Positions 44,143 through 53,808 of a DNA stretch of 64,000 bases are shown piece after piece. The stretch's first letter is position 1. The number at the start of each line of letters is the position of its first letter. Under the pieces are notes generated by a model. It did no database searches. It was not told where the DNA came from and saw only the letters and a program-made list of their open reading frames with translations. Source of the DNA: CAYRES01 sp964423425 (GTDB taxonomy: Bacteria > Actinomycetota > Thermoleophilia > RBG-16-64-13). The stretch lies in the NCBI GenBank assembly GCA_964423425.1, contig CAYRES010000002.1, forward strand, positions 1 to 64,000, written 5' to 3'. The position numbers and the translations under genes were made by a program.

Positions 44143-45137
44143 CCGTCAATGGCTCGCATCTGCTGGAGGTGACCGACCTCGTCAAGCATTTCCCCATCAC
44201 TCGGGGTGTCGTCATCCAGAAGCAGATCGGGGCCGTGCACGCCGTCGACGGCGTGAGTTTCTATCTGGACCAAGGAGAGACGCTCGGAATCGTAGGCGAA
44301 TCGGGTTGCGGGAAGACAACGCTCGGCCGATGTGTCATCCAGCTCTATCGGCCCACGTCGGGCACGGTCTTGCTCGAAGACGCCGACCTCGCCTCACTGA
44401 AGGGAAACGAGCTTCGCCGACGCAGGCGCGATATGCAGATTGTGTTTCAGGATCCGTATGCCTCTCTGAATCCGCGCAAGAACGTGGAACGCATCGTGGG
44501 GGAACCGCTCGTCATCTATCGGATTGGAAGCCGCGTGTCTCGAAAAGAGCGCGTGCGGGAATTGCTGGACCTGGTGGGTTTGAGCCCGTCTCATGCCGAG
44601 AGGTATCCGCACGAGTTCTCCGGCGGCCAGCGCCAGCGAATTGGGATCGCCCGGGCCTTGGCTCTCGACCCAAAACTGATTATCTGTGACGAGCCGGTCT
44701 CGGCGCTCGACGTCTCCATTCAGGCTCAGATCCTCAATCTCTTGAAGAACTTGCAGAAGCGCTTGGGGCTCTCCTACTTGTTCATTGCTCACGATCTTGC
44801 TGTCGTGAGGCACATCTCCCATCGTATCGGGGTCATGTATCTGGGGAAGCTGGTAGAGGTTGCTCCACCCTCGTATCTCTACAGCAATCCACTCCATCCG
44901 TATACTTCGGGGCTTCTTTCAGCCATTCCCATCCCTGATCCGGATCTCGAGCGCGCGCGTAGCCGTCGGCTTCTGACGGGTGACGTGCCGAGCCCGGCCG
45001 CGCCTCCGAGTGGTTGCGTGTTCCATCCGCGTTGTTTTCGAGCTCGGCGGAGGTGCAGCGAGGAGCCGCCTGCCATGGTGCATCGCAGTACCGGTCAGTC
45101 GTGTGCCTGTTTCTATCCGCTCGACGGAGAGGCATGA
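44139..45137 (+). CDS. Oligopeptide ABC transporter ATPase (OppF type)
   Basis: A 332-residue ATPase. Walker A GESGCGKTT, signature FSGGQRQRIGIARAL, Walker B IICDEPVSALDVS, QDPYASLNPRKNV between them, and CVFHPRCFRARRRC in the C-terminal extension. I choose GTG 44139, which overlaps the OppD stop as GTGA, over the TTG at 44100. It acts as a heterodimer with the upstream ATPase. Confidence 0.94.
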   Translation: MTVNGSHLLEVTDLVKHFPITRGVVIQKQIGAVHAVDGVSFYLDQGETLGIVGESGCGKTTLGRCVIQLYRPTSGTVLLEDADLASLKGNELRRRRRDMQIVFQDPYASLNPRKNVERIVGEPLVIYRIGSRVSRKERVRELLDLVGLSPSHAERYPHEFSGGQRQRIGIARALALDPKLIICDEPVSALDVSIQAQILNLLKNLQKRLGLSYLFIAHDLAVVRHISHRIGVMYLGKLVEVAPPSYLYSNPLHPYTSGLLSAIPIPDPDLERARSRRLLTGDVPSPAAPPSGCVFHPRCFRARRRCSEEPPAMVHRSTGQSCACFYPLDGEA

Positions 45138-45228
45138 GAGAGGAGAGGGGGGCGAATCGTATACAAGACGAAGTGAGAAGGCGGCAGAGTTCTGGCACGC
45201 AGGTCGTGCAGAAGTCAAGGAGACGCAA

Positions 45229-46836
45229 GTGAGTACTACGAGACATAAGTGGACCGTTCTGGTGATCGCCGTCTGTCTTGCGGCGGCTCTCGCCGTATCT
45301 GCAGGTTGTGGGTCCTCGGACACGACAACCACCGCAGAACCGGGAACCACCGGGACGACGTCGTCCGATGCCACGGCAACCACGGAACCGGCGGGTCCCG
45401 TGAAGGTGGTCGTCGCCCAGGGAGTCGACCCCACCACCATGGACCCGCACCAACAGCGCGAAACATCCACCGTAAACGTCTTGCTCCATATCTACGATCC
45501 ACTGTTGGAACGCGACGCCCAGGATCCCACCAAGTTCAACGGGATCCTCGCCACGAGCTGGACACAGGTCGATCCGACCACTGTGGAATTCAAGCTGCAG
45601 GCGGGAGTCACCTTCAGTGGGGGGGAGCCGTTCGACGCTGAATGCGTGAAATACAATGTCGATAGGTTGTTGGGCTTCTTGCCCGGCACCGAGCCGGCGT
45701 TGCTTGCCTATCAGTTCGGGACTATCGAAAGCACCGAAGTAGTGGACGCGGAAACGGTACGAATCAAGACCAAAGTTCCCGATCCTCTCATCCTGAGCCG
45801 CATGGCCCTTCTGTACATGATCCCCACGGGATCAGTTGATGCCGACCCTGAAGCGCTGATGAGCGAACCGAACGGCACGGGCCCCTACAATCTTGTGGAA
45901 TGGGATCGCAACAACCAGGTTGTGCTGCAGGCGAAGGAGGACTACTTCCGAGGCGCTCCCACCGTCGATGAGTTGGTGTTCCGGACCATCCCGGAGGCGA
46001 GCACCAGACTGGCGGAGATACAGGTCGGTAACGTCGACATCATCACGAACGTACCGCCGGAGAACGCTGCAGAGGTTGGTTCGCAAGGCCAAGCCGATGT
46101 GAAGGAAGTGCCCAGTTCCCGGATCGCCGCGGTATGGCTCGACACCCTCGAAAATCCCACACTGGCGAAGAAAGAAGTTCGGCAGGCACTCAACTACGCC
46201 GTGGATGTTGAGGCGATTACGCAGGACGTCATGAGTGGTTACGGTATGCCCGTCGCCACCATTGTTCCGTCGTACTGGGTCGCGTACAACCCCGACCTCA
46301 AGCCCTATCCTTTTGATCAGGCCAAGGCAAGAGAGCTTCTGGCCGCCGCCGGAGTTCCCGATGGGTTTGAAGTCGAGATGCTTCTGCCTCGCGGCAGGTA
46401 CCTCATGGCCGAAGAAGTCGCCCAGGCCGTCGTAGCTGATCTAGCTGGAGTTGGCGTGAACGTCAAGCTGAATGCAGTCGAGTTCGGTGTGTTTGCGGAG
46501 GCAACTCAGGCACGTCAGATTCCCGGCATGTTCTATGCAGCGTGGGGAGAACCTTTCTTCGATCCGGGCGGCATGCTCGAGGTGACTGTCCGCAGCGGTA
46601 CCGACGGCTTCTCATGGTTCAACAACCCCGAGATAGATGCACTCATTGATGAAGCGCAGTCTACCGTTGGCGATGAACACGTGAACAACCTGCAGGAGGT
46701 GGAAAAGGCCATCTACGAAGATCCGCCCTTTATCTTCCTGTTTGCGCAGAAAGATCTCTACGGTGTCTCCAACAGGCTGGATTGGTCACCTAGAAGCGAT
46801 GAGTGGATCATTCTCTACGGAGCTAGTGTGAAGTAA
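45229..46836 (+). CDS. Oligopeptide ABC transporter solute-binding lipoprotein
   Basis: A 535-residue SBP_bac_5 lipoprotein. The signal sequence ends with the lipobox VSAGC, then a Thr/Ala/Glu linker as in the other lipoproteins here. The family motif VEFKLQAGVTFSGGEPFDAE follows. GTG 45229 sits five bases behind AAGGAGA. Its stop shares a base with the permease start. It is the capture component of this second transporter, whose operon ends in a peptidase, so peptides are a likely ligand. Confidence 0.94.
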   Translation: MSTTRHKWTVLVIAVCLAAALAVSAGCGSSDTTTTAEPGTTGTTSSDATATTEPAGPVKVVVAQGVDPTTMDPHQQRETSTVNVLLHIYDPLLERDAQDPTKFNGILATSWTQVDPTTVEFKLQAGVTFSGGEPFDAECVKYNVDRLLGFLPGTEPALLAYQFGTIESTEVVDAETVRIKTKVPDPLILSRMALLYMIPTGSVDADPEALMSEPNGTGPYNLVEWDRNNQVVLQAKEDYFRGAPTVDELVFRTIPEASTRLAEIQVGNVDIITNVPPENAAEVGSQGQADVKEVPSSRIAAVWLDTLENPTLAKKEVRQALNYAVDVEAITQDVMSGYGMPVATIVPSYWVAYNPDLKPYPFDQAKARELLAAAGVPDGFEVEMLLPRGRYLMAEEVAQAVVADLAGVGVNVKLNAVEFGVFAEATQARQIPGMFYAAWGEPFFDPGGMLEVTVRSGTDGFSWFNNPEIDALIDEAQSTVGDEHVNNLQEVEKAIYEDPPFIFLFAQKDLYGVSNRLDWSPRSDEWIILYGASVK

Positions 46837-47753
46837 TGCTTCAGTACCTTATCCGGCGCGTGTTGCAGTCCATCATTGTGATCATCTTGCTGACGATGAT
46901 CGTGTTCGTCATTGCTCGTCTGTCGGGTAATCCGGTGGACTTGATGCTGCCGATGGGCGCGAGCGAATCGCAGCGCACACAACTCATCCAAGAACTCGGC
47001 CTGGACCAACCGCTGCCGGTGCAGTACGTCAAGTTCATCGGTAGGGCAGTTCAGGGCGATTTCGGCCAGTCTCTCAGGTTCCGGGCTCCGGCAATGGAAC
47101 TGGTTCTGGAGAAGCTGCCGGCTACCGCCAAGCTCGCCCTCACCTCATTGCTTCTCGCGATAGCCGCCGGGATTCCTTTGGGGATCCTGGCGGCTATCCG
47201 CTACCGGAGGGCGGGCGACTACATTGTGACGACTGGTGTGACGTTGGGCCAAGCCATGCCGTCCTTCTGGCTCGGCATCATGCTCATACTCATATTCGGG
47301 GTTCAGCTCGGTTGGCTTCCTGTCTCCGGGGATGAAGGTCTGTCGTCGCTTATCTTGCCGGCGATTACTCTCAGCATTGTTCCCTTGGTCACCATTGCCA
47401 AGGTGACGCGTTCCAGCATGATAGGAACGCTTCCGCAGGACTTCGTCCGGACGGCGGAGTCGAAAGGTCTTCCCTGGGGCAACGTGGTGCGGCGGCACGC
47501 GCTTCGTAATGCACTCATTCCCGTGGTCACGGTGATCGGTGTGTTGCTCGGGGGCCTGCTGAGCGGAGCCGTCATCACTGAGCAGATATTCGCCTGGCCG
47601 GGCATCGGCAGCTTGACCATCCAGTCGATCAATGCTCGGGACTTCCCCGTGGTGCAGGCTGTGACACTCATCACTTCGACGATAATCGTGGGGGCGAATC
47701 TCCTTGTTGACTTGAGCTACTCGCTCCTCGATCCGAGGATACGGCGATCATGA
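46836..47753 (+). CDS. Oligopeptide ABC transporter permease (DppB/OppB type)
   Basis: A 305-residue permease starting MLQYLIRRVLQSIIVI, the normal DppB N-terminus. VKFIGRAVQGDFGQSLRF lies in the periplasmic segment and FVRTAESKGLPWGNVVRRHA is the EAA loop. The ATG overlaps the binding-protein stop (TAATG) and the stop overlaps the next permease start. Confidence 0.95.
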   Translation: MLQYLIRRVLQSIIVIILLTMIVFVIARLSGNPVDLMLPMGASESQRTQLIQELGLDQPLPVQYVKFIGRAVQGDFGQSLRFRAPAMELVLEKLPATAKLALTSLLLAIAAGIPLGILAAIRYRRAGDYIVTTGVTLGQAMPSFWLGIMLILIFGVQLGWLPVSGDEGLSSLILPAITLSIVPLVTIAKVTRSSMIGTLPQDFVRTAESKGLPWGNVVRRHALRNALIPVVTVIGVLLGGLLSGAVITEQIFAWPGIGSLTIQSINARDFPVVQAVTLITSTIIVGANLLVDLSYSLLDPRIRRS

Positions 47754-48607
47754 AGCGGTTCGTGAGAGGCGTGAAGAGTTTCTTTCTTACCTTTCCCGGC
47801 GCAGCCTTCGGAGCCGTCATCGTGGTCGTGTTCGTCGCTCTCGCCTTGATTGCGCCCCTTCTTCACGAACCCGCCTATGCAGTGAACGCGGCCAACAAGC
47901 TCGCTCCGCCTCAGTGGTTCAGCGGACCCCACTTCTTCGGCACCGATTCACTCGGACGCGATCTCCTTGCCCGGATGATTGTCGGAGTGCGCATATCGCT
48001 CATGGTCGCGGCCGCTGCCGTCTTGGTGGCGGGCGCCATCGGAGTCGTCGTGGGTGTGATATCGGGCTATTTCGGTCGCTGGGCCGACACGGCTCTCATG
48101 CGGCTCACGGATACCCTCATGGCTATTCCGTTGGTTCTCTTCGCCATATTCGTCATGATGGTCGTGGGGTCCGGCATCCGCACCCTCATCTTTGTCATCG
48201 CGCTGACCCAGTGGATGACATATGCTCGAACAGCCCGCGCCGAGTCACTCCAATTACGCGAGCAGGAACACGTGTCGGCCTCCTCGTCGTTGGGAGCTTC
48301 ACACCTGCGCATCATGGTGTCGAACATCTTCCCGAATGTGCTTCCCTCCGCCATTGCCTTGGCCACCATCAACGTCTCTTTTGTCATCCTTTTGGAAGCC
48401 GGCTTGAGCTACTTGGGTCTTGGGGTTCCTCTCCCCGACCCGTCGCTGGGTTCGCTTCTATCGGAGGGGCGCCAGTTCATCACGCGTGCCCCTTGGCTGG
48501 CCATCTACCCCGGCGCAACGCTCATGCTGCTGGTGCTCGGGGTCAATCTGCTGGGTGATGGTCTACGCTCGTACTTGGACCCGAGGTCTCGCGAAAGATC
48601 AACATAG
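47750..48607 (+). CDS. Oligopeptide ABC transporter permease (DppC/OppC type)
   Basis: A 285-residue permease with the motif FGTDSLGRDLLARMIVGVRI and the coupling loop REQEHVSASSSLGASHLRI. It starts four bases inside the previous gene and completes the membrane channel of the second transporter. Confidence 0.95.
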   Translation: MKRFVRGVKSFFLTFPGAAFGAVIVVVFVALALIAPLLHEPAYAVNAANKLAPPQWFSGPHFFGTDSLGRDLLARMIVGVRISLMVAAAAVLVAGAIGVVVGVISGYFGRWADTALMRLTDTLMAIPLVLFAIFVMMVVGSGIRTLIFVIALTQWMTYARTARAESLQLREQEHVSASSSLGASHLRIMVSNIFPNVLPSAIALATINVSFVILLEAGLSYLGLGVPLPDPSLGSLLSEGRQFITRAPWLAIYPGATLMLLVLGVNLLGDGLRSYLDPRSRERST

Positions 48608-48629
48608 CTTGTATCAGACGGAGGTTGTG

Positions 48630-50030
48630 GTGAACATGGAAGCTGTCGACTCGTATCTGTCGCGAGCGAGAGGGCGACACCTCGACTCATTTGCTGAACT
48701 CCTGAGCATTCCCAGTGTGAGCGCCGATCCTGTGCACAAGTCGGACATCGCGGCCTGCGCCGCGTGGCTACGTGACCATCTCGCGAGTATCGGTTTGGAG
48801 AACGTGGCTCTCCTTCGTGCGGGCGGCAACCCTGTTGTCTACGGAGAATGGCTTCATGCAGGTGACGAACAGCCCACGGTGTTGGTGTACGGCCACTACG
48901 ACGTGCAGCCGCCGGAGCCGCTCGATCTGTGGCAGAGTCCTCCTTTCGAGCCCTCCATCCGCGATGGGCGCGTATACGCGCGGGGTGCCTCCGACAACAA
49001 AGGCTCCTTCTACACCTTTCTCAAGAGCGTAGAGGCCCTCCTGGAAGCGGAAGGGGCTTTGCCTGTCAACGTGAAGTTACTGATCGAGGGAGAAGAGGAG
49101 CTTCGGGCCGACCACCTCGCTGCTCTCGTGGCAGAGGAGAGCAACCTTCTACAGGCGGATCTTGCGGTAGTGACAGACGCGGGCTTCTTCACTGCAGACA
49201 TCCCAGGCATATCCACGGGTCTCCGAGGAATGGCCGCCATCAACTTCACTCTGCGTACGGCAAGCGACGATCTTCATTCCGGGGGTTTCGGGGGAACGGT
49301 TCCGAATGCGATGCACGCGATGGTGACGCTGCTGAATTCCCTGCACAGCTCGAAGGATGGGAAGGTACTCGTTGAGGGGTTCTACGACTCCGTCCGACCC
49401 CTTGCGAAGGAAGTGAGGAGAGCATGGCAGGAGTTGCCGTTCGACGAAGATGAATTCCGGGAATCGCTCGGATTGACCCAGCTGTTCGGCGAGGAGGGAT
49501 TCTCGCCGGTGGAGCGTCTTTGGGTGCGTCCGACGCTTGAACTCTGTGGAGTCTGGGGTGGATACCAGGGGGACGGCGTCAAGACCGTGATTCCGTGCGA
49601 AGCCCACGCGAAGATTTCCTGTCGACTGGTGCCGGACCAGTCTCCGGAGGAAGCACTGGCACTGGTCCGATCTCATCTTGAGAAGAACACTCCTCCCGGG
49701 AGCCGTCTGAGCATAGATTTCGAGCTGCCCGGCTGCTATCCGGTAGTGACGTCCGAACAGCATCCCGCACTGGGCTGTGCGCTCGAGGCTCTGCGGGAAG
49801 AGTATGGGACTGAGCCCGTGGTGTTCCGCGCCGGCGGATCCGTCCCGGTCGTGGAGATCATCCAGAGAATCCTCGGGCTCGATTCGGTTCTCCTGGGCTT
49901 CTCGTGCCCCGACGAGAACTTTCACGCACCCAACGAGTTCTTCCGTCTGGACAACTTCGACCGGGGAGCGCGGACGGCGGCCCGCTTCTTCTACAAGCTC
50001 AGGGACTGCGATGGGGCCCGGCGCGTCTGA
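48630..50030 (+). CDS. M20 family metallopeptidase (dipeptidase/carnosinase-like)
   Basis: A 466-residue cocatalytic zinc exopeptidase. Metal ligands and active site: VYGHYDVQPPEP (H and D), ARGASDNKGS (bridging D), LLIEGEEEL (catalytic E and ligand E), VTDAGFF (D) and a final H in NFHAPNEFF. GTG 48630 lies five bases after GGAGG; ATG 48636 is an alternative. It is the last gene of the second peptide-transporter operon, 22 bases after the DppC-type gene, and probably hydrolyses imported dipeptides. Confidence 0.93.
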   Translation: MNMEAVDSYLSRARGRHLDSFAELLSIPSVSADPVHKSDIAACAAWLRDHLASIGLENVALLRAGGNPVVYGEWLHAGDEQPTVLVYGHYDVQPPEPLDLWQSPPFEPSIRDGRVYARGASDNKGSFYTFLKSVEALLEAEGALPVNVKLLIEGEEELRADHLAALVAEESNLLQADLAVVTDAGFFTADIPGISTGLRGMAAINFTLRTASDDLHSGGFGGTVPNAMHAMVTLLNSLHSSKDGKVLVEGFYDSVRPLAKEVRRAWQELPFDEDEFRESLGLTQLFGEEGFSPVERLWVRPTLELCGVWGGYQGDGVKTVIPCEAHAKISCRLVPDQSPEEALALVRSHLEKNTPPGSRLSIDFELPGCYPVVTSEQHPALGCALEALREEYGTEPVVFRAGGSVPVVEIIQRILGLDSVLLGFSCPDENFHAPNEFFRLDNFDRGARTAARFFYKLRDCDGARRV

Positions 50031-50208
50031 GCGGTGTGTCCGCGGAACCTGGAGCCGCATGAGCATTCGTGAGAGTGTAGGTAGCCGCATTCGCGGGTAG
50101 CCTACTTCCACTACCGACACCCGCGTGCGCCCCACCGACGACACGGGTCCCGGCAGCGTCTTCGGTCCACGTGACACGTAGCGGCTCCGTGCCGCAGGGG
50201 GTGCGGGC

Positions 50209-52011
50209 ATGGTCCGGCCAAGGATGAGCTTCGAGCGGCGGGCGAAAGGGACGAAGCCGCCCAAGGCCGCGCTGCTCGCAGCGTTCGCGCTTGCTGCGGT
50301 AGTCCTCCTCTTGTTGAGTCTCTCTGGTGTCGCGTGGGGGGCGAACTCGTGGGACGTCAAACAGATCACCTTCAACGACCACGACGACCGAAACCCCCAG
50401 TTCTCCTACCCCTACCTGTATTGGGAGGGTTGGGACGGCAGTGACTACGAGATATTCCGCTACGACCTTCGCGATGGCAGCACCACCCAGATCACCAACA
50501 ACAACCTTCACGATTTCGATCTGTCCGTGCAGAACGAGTGGGCGACGTGGGTGCGCTACGACGGCAACGACAACGAGATCATTCTCTACGATGTGGCCGC
50601 GGCCCAGGAAACCCAAGTGACGAACAACACCGTAGACGACCACAGCCCCGATGCCTTCTACGGCTACGTGGTGTGGAGCGGTTGGGCGGGCAGCAGCTAC
50701 CAGATCTATCTGCGCAATCCCACGAACGCCCAGCCCGCGGGCGGTCTGGTGCGCATGGTCAGCAACAGCATCTACGACAATTTCGCCCCCCAGATCAGCG
50801 GAGACCACGTCTACTGGCTCTACAGGGATGGCCTCCTTGCGGATCCGGCGGCCGACACGGAGGTGTTCTGCCACCAGATGTCCACGGTAAACACGATGCG
50901 GCTCACCACCAACACCCATGACGATGCGGGGCTCAGTGTGAGGGGTGCGCTTGCGGTATGGGAGGCGTTCCTGCCCACGGGCACCGAGATCATGTTCTTC
51001 GATCCCTACAATCCGGGCGTGGGTTCGCTCACCTCCAACCTCTACGACGACCACGGCCCCATCTCGGCTATGCAGAGAGTGGCCTGGGAGTCACGGATGA
51101 GGCCCAAGGCGGGAAACATTCCCCTGATCGAGACCAACGTCTACGACCACCTCTTCGGCTACGAGGTGACACTCACCAGCGGGGGAGCCGGCGAATGGTT
51201 GGCCGCATTTGACGGCACGCTCGTGGGGTGGACGCCGTGGGACGGCAACGACTTCGAGGTGGTGGTGCAGGACCTGGTCACGGGGGAGGCTACGCAACTC
51301 ACCGACAACACCGTGGATGACGGCCTTCTGCCCATGCAGGGAGGTGGCGGCCTCGCCGTATCCGATCCCTACGTGGCCTGGGTGGGTGTGGACGGGTTCG
51401 ATCCCGACATCTTCGTCGCCACCATGGAGCCGACCGCCCCCTTCGTTGACGTGTCTCCCGGCGATCCGTATTTCTCCGCCATCGATCTCCTGCGCAGGTT
51501 TCGCGTGGTAGGCGGGTATGAGACGGCACAGCAGACGGTCGAGTTTCGGCCCGACAATCTCGTGTGGCGGGCGCAGTTTGCCAAGATGATCTGTGGCGCC
51601 ATGGGCTACCTGGTGGGTGAGAGTGTGGTGGCGCCGTTCGGCGATCTCGGCCTCGACTCCCCGACCAACCTCTACCCGCACGACTACGTGGCCGTGGCTG
51701 CCATGATGGGTGTCACCACGGGTAAGACCCCGACCGCGTTCGCACCCTGGGATGACATCAGCCGGGCTCAGGTGGTGACCATGGCGGTGAGGGCGGTGAC
51801 GAACGCGCCCAATGCTCAACTGCCCATCCCACCCCCCGATTTCGAGGGATCTCTCCGAAACTTCGATCCCATTCACGGGCCCACCATGCGCCTGGCCGAG
51901 TATGTGGGAATGCTGGACGGTCTGGTGGGATTCGGTGAGGGTTGGAACCCGTGGGCACCGGCCACCCGCGCTGAAGTGGCGCAGATCCTCCGCATGTTGA
52001 TGGCGAGGTGA
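50209..52011 (+). CDS. Secreted beta-propeller protein with C-terminal SLH domains
   Basis: A 600-residue surface protein. After an N-terminal export signal ending about residue 45 (VAWGA), residues 50-400 contain repeated TolB/PD40-like blades: each has a pattern such as QITFNDHDDRNPQ, WEGWDGSDYEIFRYDL, TTQITNNNLHDFD. Residues 410-600 carry three S-layer-homology segments (FVDVSPGDPYFSAIDLL, FGDLGLDSPTNLYPHDYVA, and the last with MRLAEYVGMLDGL). SLH domains attach proteins to pyruvylated cell-wall polymers. It converges with a second SLH protein. Confidence 0.85.
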   Translation: MVRPRMSFERRAKGTKPPKAALLAAFALAAVVLLLLSLSGVAWGANSWDVKQITFNDHDDRNPQFSYPYLYWEGWDGSDYEIFRYDLRDGSTTQITNNNLHDFDLSVQNEWATWVRYDGNDNEIILYDVAAAQETQVTNNTVDDHSPDAFYGYVVWSGWAGSSYQIYLRNPTNAQPAGGLVRMVSNSIYDNFAPQISGDHVYWLYRDGLLADPAADTEVFCHQMSTVNTMRLTTNTHDDAGLSVRGALAVWEAFLPTGTEIMFFDPYNPGVGSLTSNLYDDHGPISAMQRVAWESRMRPKAGNIPLIETNVYDHLFGYEVTLTSGGAGEWLAAFDGTLVGWTPWDGNDFEVVVQDLVTGEATQLTDNTVDDGLLPMQGGGGLAVSDPYVAWVGVDGFDPDIFVATMEPTAPFVDVSPGDPYFSAIDLLRRFRVVGGYETAQQTVEFRPDNLVWRAQFAKMICGAMGYLVGESVVAPFGDLGLDSPTNLYPHDYVAVAAMMGVTTGKTPTAFAPWDDISRAQVVTMAVRAVTNAPNAQLPIPPPDFEGSLRNFDPIHGPTMRLAEYVGMLDGLVGFGEGWNPWAPATRAEVAQILRMLMAR

Positions 52012-52105
52012 GGGGTGGCGGCAGCCGACAGAGGCCTATTGCATCACAGCTCAATCAGCCGAGCCTTCGCCCTGGCGCATGCGCTCTTCGAGCGACTCAC
52101 GCCTC

Positions 52106-53569
52106 CTACTCCAGTAACGCGATCAGATTGTGCAGTATCTGCGCCACCTCGCCCCGAGGCATGCTCGACCACACCGACAGGGTCGCGATGGGGAGTCCGT
52201 CCAGCAGCCCGTTATGTTGAGCTTTGGCAGCCGTGGGGGCGTGCGTGGGGTCGAAGTTACCCCACACCGACCACGTTTCGGCCGGAGGGTTGGCAAGGAC
52301 GCCTGGGTAGAGAGCCTCGATCGCCCGCACCACCATGGTGATCACCTGGGCTCGCGAGATGTTGGCCCAAGGGGAGAACTTCCCCTGGGCCGTGCCCTTG
52401 GTGATGTTGTGGGTGGCGCATACGGCGACGTAGTTGTCGGGGTAGAGAGAGCTCGGACCGCTCACGTCGACGTCGCCGAAGGGGCACACGTCGGCCTCCG
52501 ACACCGGTAGTGCCAGGGAAAGCACGATCATCTTGGCGAACTGCTGCCGGACCACGGGGTCGGAGGGTCCGAACCTCCCGTCGGTGTAGCCGAGTATGAT
52601 GCCCCGTGAAGCGAGATCGTAGATGGCGTCGGCGTAGCCGTGCCCCTCGGGGACGTCGGAGAAGGAGAGCGGAGGGGCGTCCGGGGGGCGTTCGGCGGTG
52701 CCGCTCACTGTCAACCGATAGGGCACGTTCGCGCCGATGGACCCCGCTTTCACCCAGATGTAGTAGATGCCCGTGGAGGTGGGCGTGTACTCGAGCTCTG
52801 CCACCTTGAAGAGATCGGGATACTTGCTCTTGACCGCGGAGGCGGAGGCGATGGTGTGATGGTCAGAGGTCTTCACGGTCTTGGAGGTCGGGCCGAGCAG
52901 GTAGAGGTAGGCGGTCGCCCCGCTCAGCTTCATTGAGGCGATGGGTTCGAGGCGCAATCTCACCTCCTGCCCGCTGAACAGCTTCACGGCGTAGACGTCG
53001 TTGCGATCGACGAACGTGTCCACGATACCCTCGTAGGATCCCGGGCCCATGGGAATGCCGTAGATGTCATCGGAGTCGGGAGACGTGATCGCCGGCCAAC
53101 CCGTGCGGGTGACGGAGATCTCGTAGTCGAGCTCACCCTCCGTCCATTCCACCCATAGGTGATAGGTGCCGCTCTTGGCTGCCATGTAGTCGATATCAAA
53201 GTAGGTGGTGACGTACATCCCGCTGGCCAAGTTACCCCTCACTTCTTCGTAACCGGAAGAGGCGGCGAGTGAGGGCACCTCCGGAACCAGGAAGTGAAGT
53301 CTTCCCTTGGCGGAGTCGGGCCCTTCGGGCATGCAGACGATGTTGACCTCCTCGCCCTCGGTCAGGTAGATGGCGAAGACGTCGTGTCTATCGGTGGCGG
53401 TGACCCGGTCGGTGTGCGGCGCTCCCACGCCCAGCGGTACCCCGGGGATGTCGTCGTCGGCGGCCGCAGAAGCCGGGAACGGGGGGAGCGCCAGCAAGAA
53501 CATCAGCGACACCACGAAGAGGAAGAATGCGGCGGTGCGCACGAGGCGAGAAGACAGGAGCCGTGTCAC
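52106..53569 (-). CDS. Secreted SLH-domain protein
   Basis: A 487-residue exported protein with a signal peptide (cleavage near PASA-A). Residues 35-290 hold two similar beta-sandwich-like modules (each begins with a pattern like DRHDVFAIYLTEGEEV or DRNDVYAVKLFSGQEV), resembling pre-peptidase C-terminal domains. Residues 300-487 are three SLH segments (FSDVPEGHGYADAIYDLA, FGDVDVSGPSSLYPDNYVA and the last). GTG 53569 is chosen because GAGGGG lies nine bases upstream; the GTG at 53578 is too close. It converges with the propeller-SLH gene. Confidence 0.85.
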   Translation of the reverse strand: MTRLLSSRLVRTAAFFLFVVSLMFLLALPPFPASAAADDDIPGVPLGVGAPHTDRVTATDRHDVFAIYLTEGEEVNIVCMPEGPDSAKGRLHFLVPEVPSLAASSGYEEVRGNLASGMYVTTYFDIDYMAAKSGTYHLWVEWTEGELDYEISVTRTGWPAITSPDSDDIYGIPMGPGSYEGIVDTFVDRNDVYAVKLFSGQEVRLRLEPIASMKLSGATAYLYLLGPTSKTVKTSDHHTIASASAVKSKYPDLFKVAELEYTPTSTGIYYIWVKAGSIGANVPYRLTVSGTAERPPDAPPLSFSDVPEGHGYADAIYDLASRGIILGYTDGRFGPSDPVVRQQFAKMIVLSLALPVSEADVCPFGDVDVSGPSSLYPDNYVAVCATHNITKGTAQGKFSPWANISRAQVITMVVRAIEALYPGVLANPPAETWSVWGNFDPTHAPTAAKAQHNGLLDGLPIATLSVWSSMPRGEVAQILHNLIALLE

Positions 53570-53760
53570 AAGAACCACCCCCTCGGCGGTAGAGGCACCG
53601 CCGGCTTACGGTGATGGTCGGCGGAGAGAATCTCTGCCGGAGCCCTACAAAACTACCCTCAATGTAGCACATGGAGGGCGCCCGTCAATCGGGCCGCAAG
53701 CTAGAGGTCACCGCCCGGAAGCGTCAAGGAGGGGCGGCGGCCCCGGGGCTACTCCACTCC

Positions 53761-53782
53761 AGCCGCGTGACGTCACGCGGCT
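53761..53782. repeat. Perfect 22-bp palindrome
   Basis: AGCCGCGTGACGTCACGCGGCT equals its own reverse complement. A further GTCACG-GAGCCA-CGTGAC hairpin lies at 53790-53807, using the same CGTGAC motif. Both lie directly after the amidohydrolase stop at 53809 on the minus strand. They could act as a terminator or as a regulator site; no U-run is seen. Confidence 0.6.
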
Positions 53783-53808
53783 GCGGGCCGTCACGGAGCC
53801 ACGTGACG

